Source: an uncultured Oscillibacter sp.
Lineage (GTDB): Bacteria; Bacillota; Clostridia; Oscillospirales; Oscillospiraceae
Direction of reading: 5' to 3'
DNA length: 61,987 bases
Assembly: GCA_910585385.1 (NCBI GenBank)
Contig: CAJUDV010000011.1
Location: 1 to 61,987 of the forward strand
Shown one piece after another: positions 58,376 through 61,987 of this stretch. Made by a program: the position numbers and the translations under genes. Positions within the stretch are counted from its first letter, which is position 1; every line of letters begins with the position of its first letter. The notes beneath the pieces are model-generated. The model was not told the origin of the DNA. It saw nothing but the letters and a program-made list of their open reading frames with translations, and did no database searches.

Positions 58376-59245
58376 TTACAGGCCTCTCCAGGACTCCGGC
58401 CGCAGGCGGCTCAAATCCCGCTCCGCCCGGTGGATCTCCGCCAGCATGGCGGCCTTATCCTGGTTCAGCGTCCCCCGGAGGGCCAGGTAGTTGCTGGCGT
58501 GATTCATGCGGAACACGCTGCCGGGGCTGTCCAGGGCCTCCACCAGAAGGCGGGTCTCCTCCAGCACCTGGCGCTGGTCCAGCAGGCGGAAGGTGCCGTC
58601 GTGAACCCAGTCGTACAGAGGCGTCTCCGGCTCCACCATCAGCGTCAGCATCCCGATATACTCCGGGTTCATGGCGTTGAAGGCGGCGGCGGTGTCCAAG
58701 GCGTGTCGCTCTAAAAGCTCGGGCCCCCCCAGGCCCGTGATGGCGGTGACGGACAGGGCGATGCCGCTACCTCGGACCTTCCGCCCCATCTCCACAATCT
58801 CCGCCACGGGGTGGCCCTTGCGCATCAGGGTCAACACCTGGTCACTGCCGGATTCCAGGCCCATGTAAACCATGGTCAGCCCCTTCTCCCGCAGCATCCG
58901 CAGCTCTTCCTCCGTCCGGACGCGGATGCTGGCGGGCGAGGCGTAGCTGGTGACCCGCAGGCACTCCGGAAACAGCTCCCGGACGGTATCCAGAATGGTG
59001 TACAGCTCCGAGGCCTTCCGGATCAAGGCGTCGCCGTCCGCCAGAAAGACCTTATCCACATGGCGGTAGACCTGCCGGGCCAGGCGGAAGTCCTCCAGCA
59101 CCTCCTCCAGAGGCCGCAGGGCGAAACGCTTCTCCTTGTACATGCTGCAAAAGGCGCAGGTATTGTGGCTGCACCCGTAGGTCACCTGGACAATGAGGCT
59201 ACGGGCCTCGGAGGGCGGGCGGTACACGCTGCCGTAGTATCTCAT
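58376..59245 (-). CDS. Radical SAM protein
   Basis: A 289-residue radical SAM enzyme. The cluster motif CSHNTCAFC (Cys spacing 4 and 2, as in related clostridial Fe-S oxidoreductases) lies at about 25-33 and GLESGSDQVL near 130. No SPASM or B12 domain is present. ATG 59245 overlaps the aminotransferase stop by 4 bp, so a longer frame to 59422 is not used. The substrate is unknown. Confidence 0.87.
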   Translation of the reverse strand: MRYYGSVYRPPSEARSLIVQVTYGCSHNTCAFCSMYKEKRFALRPLEEVLEDFRLARQVYRHVDKVFLADGDALIRKASELYTILDTVRELFPECLRVTSYASPASIRVRTEEELRMLREKGLTMVYMGLESGSDQVLTLMRKGHPVAEIVEMGRKVRGSGIALSVTAITGLGGPELLERHALDTAAAFNAMNPEYIGMLTLMVEPETPLYDWVHDGTFRLLDQRQVLEETRLLVEALDSPGSVFRMNHASNYLALRGTLNQDKAAMLAEIHRAERDLSRLRPESWRGL

Positions 59246-60516
59246 ACGCCCAGCTTCTCCAGCGCCGCCATCTTGAGGCAGACACAGAACACCTCCATGG
59301 CCTGCTCCAGCTCCTCCACCGGGGGCAGGGAGGGTGCGATGCGGATGTTGCTGTCCTGGGGGTCCCTGCCGTAGGGGAAGGTGGCCCCGGCGCCGGTCAT
59401 GGTGACGCCGGCCTCCCTGCACAGGGCCAGGGTCCGCTTGGCCGTGCCGGGCATGGCGTTGAGGGAGACGAAGTACCCCCCCTTGGGCCGCCGCCAGGAG
59501 GCGATCTCCAGCGGAGCCACCTCCCGGTCCAAGGCGTCTGCCACGCAGCGGAACTTGGGCCCCATGACGGCGGCGTGCTTGCGCATCAGCTCCAGCGTGT
59601 GGGCCTTGTCCTTGAGATAGAGGACGTGGCGCTGCTGGTTCACCTTGTCAAAGCTGATGACCTGGGCGGTGAGGAGCTTCTCCATATGGGCCATGTTGGC
59701 CTGGGAGCAGGCGAAGCAGGAGATGCCCGCCCCGGGCAGCGTCACCTTGGAAGTGGAGGCAAACTCAAAAACCATGTCCGGATTCCCCGCCGCCGCGCAG
59801 AGGGACAGGATGTCCGGGAACTCCACGTACTCCCCCTCGAACTCGTGGATGCAGTAGGCGTTATCCCACATGACGGTGAAATCCGGGGCGGCGGGCCGCA
59901 GAGCCGCCATGCGGCGGATGGTCTCCTGGGAGTAGATGATGCCGTCTGGGTTGGAGTACTTGGGCACGCACCAGATGCCCTTGACGGCGGGGTCCTTCAC
60001 GGCCTCCTCCACGGCGTCCATGTCCGGGCCGCCGTCGGTCATGGGGACGGCAATGAGTGTAAAGCCAAAGGACTCTGTAATTTTGAAGTGCCGGTCATAG
60101 CCGGGGGCGGGGCAGAGCCACTTCACCGTCTCCTCCTCGCACCAGGGACGGGGGCTGTGAAGCAGGCCGTGGGTATAGGCCTTGGCGATGGTGTCGTACA
60201 TCAGCTGCAAGCTGGCGTTTCCGCCTACAAACACCTGCTCCGCCTTACAGCCCAGGATGTCCGCGAACAGCCGCTGGGCAGCGGGCAGGCCCCGCATCTC
60301 ACCGTAGTTGCGCACGTCGATGCCGTCGGACACATAGTCCTCCGGCCTCTGCATCAGGCCGAAAATATCGGAGACCATGTCCAGCTGGGCCTTGCCGGGC
60401 TTGCCCCGGGCCATGTTCAGCTTCAGTCCCCGGGCCTTGAGGCCCTCAAACGCCCCCTGGAGCCGGGCGTACTCCGCTCCCCGCTCCGCGGGGGTCATCT
60501 TGGCATAAGCAGTCAT
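59242..60516 (-). CDS. Fold-I aminotransferase (aspartate aminotransferase type 1c)
   Basis: A 424-residue PLP aminotransferase. PLP-binding Lys is in STSKVTLPG near 260; NMARGKP near 34 and WDNAYCIHEF near 215 are typical of the family named putative aspartate aminotransferase. GGAAAGGAAGG precedes ATG 60516. It is coupled to the radical SAM gene. Aspartate/2-oxoglutarate is a likely but not proven substrate pair. Confidence 0.9.
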   Translation of the reverse strand: MTAYAKMTPAERGAEYARLQGAFEGLKARGLKLNMARGKPGKAQLDMVSDIFGLMQRPEDYVSDGIDVRNYGEMRGLPAAQRLFADILGCKAEQVFVGGNASLQLMYDTIAKAYTHGLLHSPRPWCEEETVKWLCPAPGYDRHFKITESFGFTLIAVPMTDGGPDMDAVEEAVKDPAVKGIWCVPKYSNPDGIIYSQETIRRMAALRPAAPDFTVMWDNAYCIHEFEGEYVEFPDILSLCAAAGNPDMVFEFASTSKVTLPGAGISCFACSQANMAHMEKLLTAQVISFDKVNQQRHVLYLKDKAHTLELMRKHAAVMGPKFRCVADALDREVAPLEIASWRRPKGGYFVSLNAMPGTAKRTLALCREAGVTMTGAGATFPYGRDPQDSNIRIAPSLPPVEELEQAMEVFCVCLKMAALEKLGV

Positions 60517-60593
60517 CAGAATCCTTCCTTTCCGCATATCACGCAGTCTCAATCAACGCATCGGGCATGGAGAATCACACTCCCACCCCTCCG

Positions 60594-60950
60594 CTACTCC
60601 AGCGGCAGGCCGTGCTGCCGCAAAAACGAGAGTTTGTCCCAGTACCCCCGCTGGGAGAGAATTTTGCCATTGACCACATGGAACAAGCCGCAGCCCCGTA
60701 GTCCCAGCGGATCTCTCCACTCCAGAACCGCCCACTGGCCGTCCTCAAAAATGTTTTCCACAATGCACACCATCTCCGCCGCGGCAAATTCCTCCCGGAA
60801 CATCTGCCGGATGGCCTCCACGCCCTCCACAGGGGCGTTGGCCACCTGGTGGTTCACCGCGTCCTCGTGGTACAGGCCCGCGACGGCCTCCGCATCTCCG
60901 CTGTTAAACGCGTCCACCCATCGGCAGACCACCTGTTTTGGACTCAGCAT
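60594..60950 (-). CDS. SnoaL-like/NTF2-fold protein
   Basis: A 118-residue small alpha+beta protein. WVDAFNSGDAEAVAGLYHEDAV at the N terminus, given here as its WVDAFNSGD core, is typical of SnoaL-like polyketide cyclase/NTF2-fold proteins. AGGAGG lies upstream of ATG 60950. Members have many roles, so no function is assigned. Confidence 0.85.
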   Translation of the reverse strand: MLSPKQVVCRWVDAFNSGDAEAVAGLYHEDAVNHQVANAPVEGVEAIRQMFREEFAAAEMVCIVENIFEDGQWAVLEWRDPLGLRGCGLFHVVNGKILSQRGYWDKLSFLRQHGLPLE

Positions 60951-61033
60951 CCCGCTTCCTCCTCTCCGGCTGAACGCCGCTTATGGCGTGCCCCCTTCCA
61001 CCGCTGTCCGCGGCTCTGTAAGGGGAAAAGCTT

Positions 61034-61987
<954 letters not shown>

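Overview
The window looks like a chromosomal stretch of a GC-rich, endospore-forming Firmicute, most like the gut Oscillospiraceae (Flavonifractor, Lawsonibacter, Intestinimonas or Oscillibacter type). This is inference from gene content: sporulation genes (yqfC, yqfD, a YlbJ-like membrane protein), a LysM-GH18 cortex-hydrolase-type protein, lipobox secretion signals, strong AGGAGG-type ribosome sites, and fermentative or catabolic modules without respiratory genes. I see no rRNA, tRNA, CRISPR array, insertion sequence or prophage.

Layout. (1) 1-10901, all minus strand: an amino-sugar module. galE, a sugar nucleotidyltransferase and a NahK-type HexNAc 1-kinase are followed by a PocR-AraC regulator and then an ABC sugar importer with nagB, nagA and its ATPase, which is cut by the left edge. 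(2) 10902-19401: mixed housekeeping. Divergent promoters precede a WYL regulator with a zinc-ribbon protein; then DUF3788, LysM-GH18 hydrolase, ZIP transporter, HAD phosphatase, SLH-anchored trypsin-like protease, MBL hydrolase and deoC. (3) 19473-26200: YlbJ-like protein divergent from yqfC-yqfD-phoH-ybeY, then a small membrane protein and recD2. (4) 26264-31167: a sigma-54 enhancer-binding protein, a near-perfect -24/-12 promoter with a palindromic upstream site, a DAACS symporter and diaminopimelate decarboxylase.

(5) 31240-47509: a lipoate-dependent catabolic island on the minus strand. In transcription order it holds dctQ-dctM-dctP (TRAP importer), a PPC-domain protein, a complete E1alpha-E1beta-E2-E3 2-oxoacid/acetoin dehydrogenase, a Tdh-like zinc dehydrogenase and a second E1alpha-E1beta-E2 set without its own E3. 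Lipoate-protein ligase and a FadR-type repressor stand next to it, and the repressor and ligase genes share the operator pattern GGTAWG-N5-CWTACC. (6) 47637-51452: SdpI-like and zinc-ribbon membrane proteins, a LysE exporter and a CZB-domain chemoreceptor. (7) 51715-58209: a tightly packed pyrimidine operon pyrC-K-D-F-[lipoprotein]-E-B-I. (8) 58376-61987: radical SAM protein, aminotransferase, SnoaL-like protein and malic enzyme (cut by the right edge).

The most interesting features are the double E1/E2 island fed by a TRAP importer, the sigma-54 switch controlling a symporter plus DAP decarboxylase, the HexNAc cluster with its regulatory DNA, a foreign-looking lipoprotein inside the pyr operon, and several unusual intergenic hairpin arrays. 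Functions are assigned from motifs and context read by eye; no database search was run.
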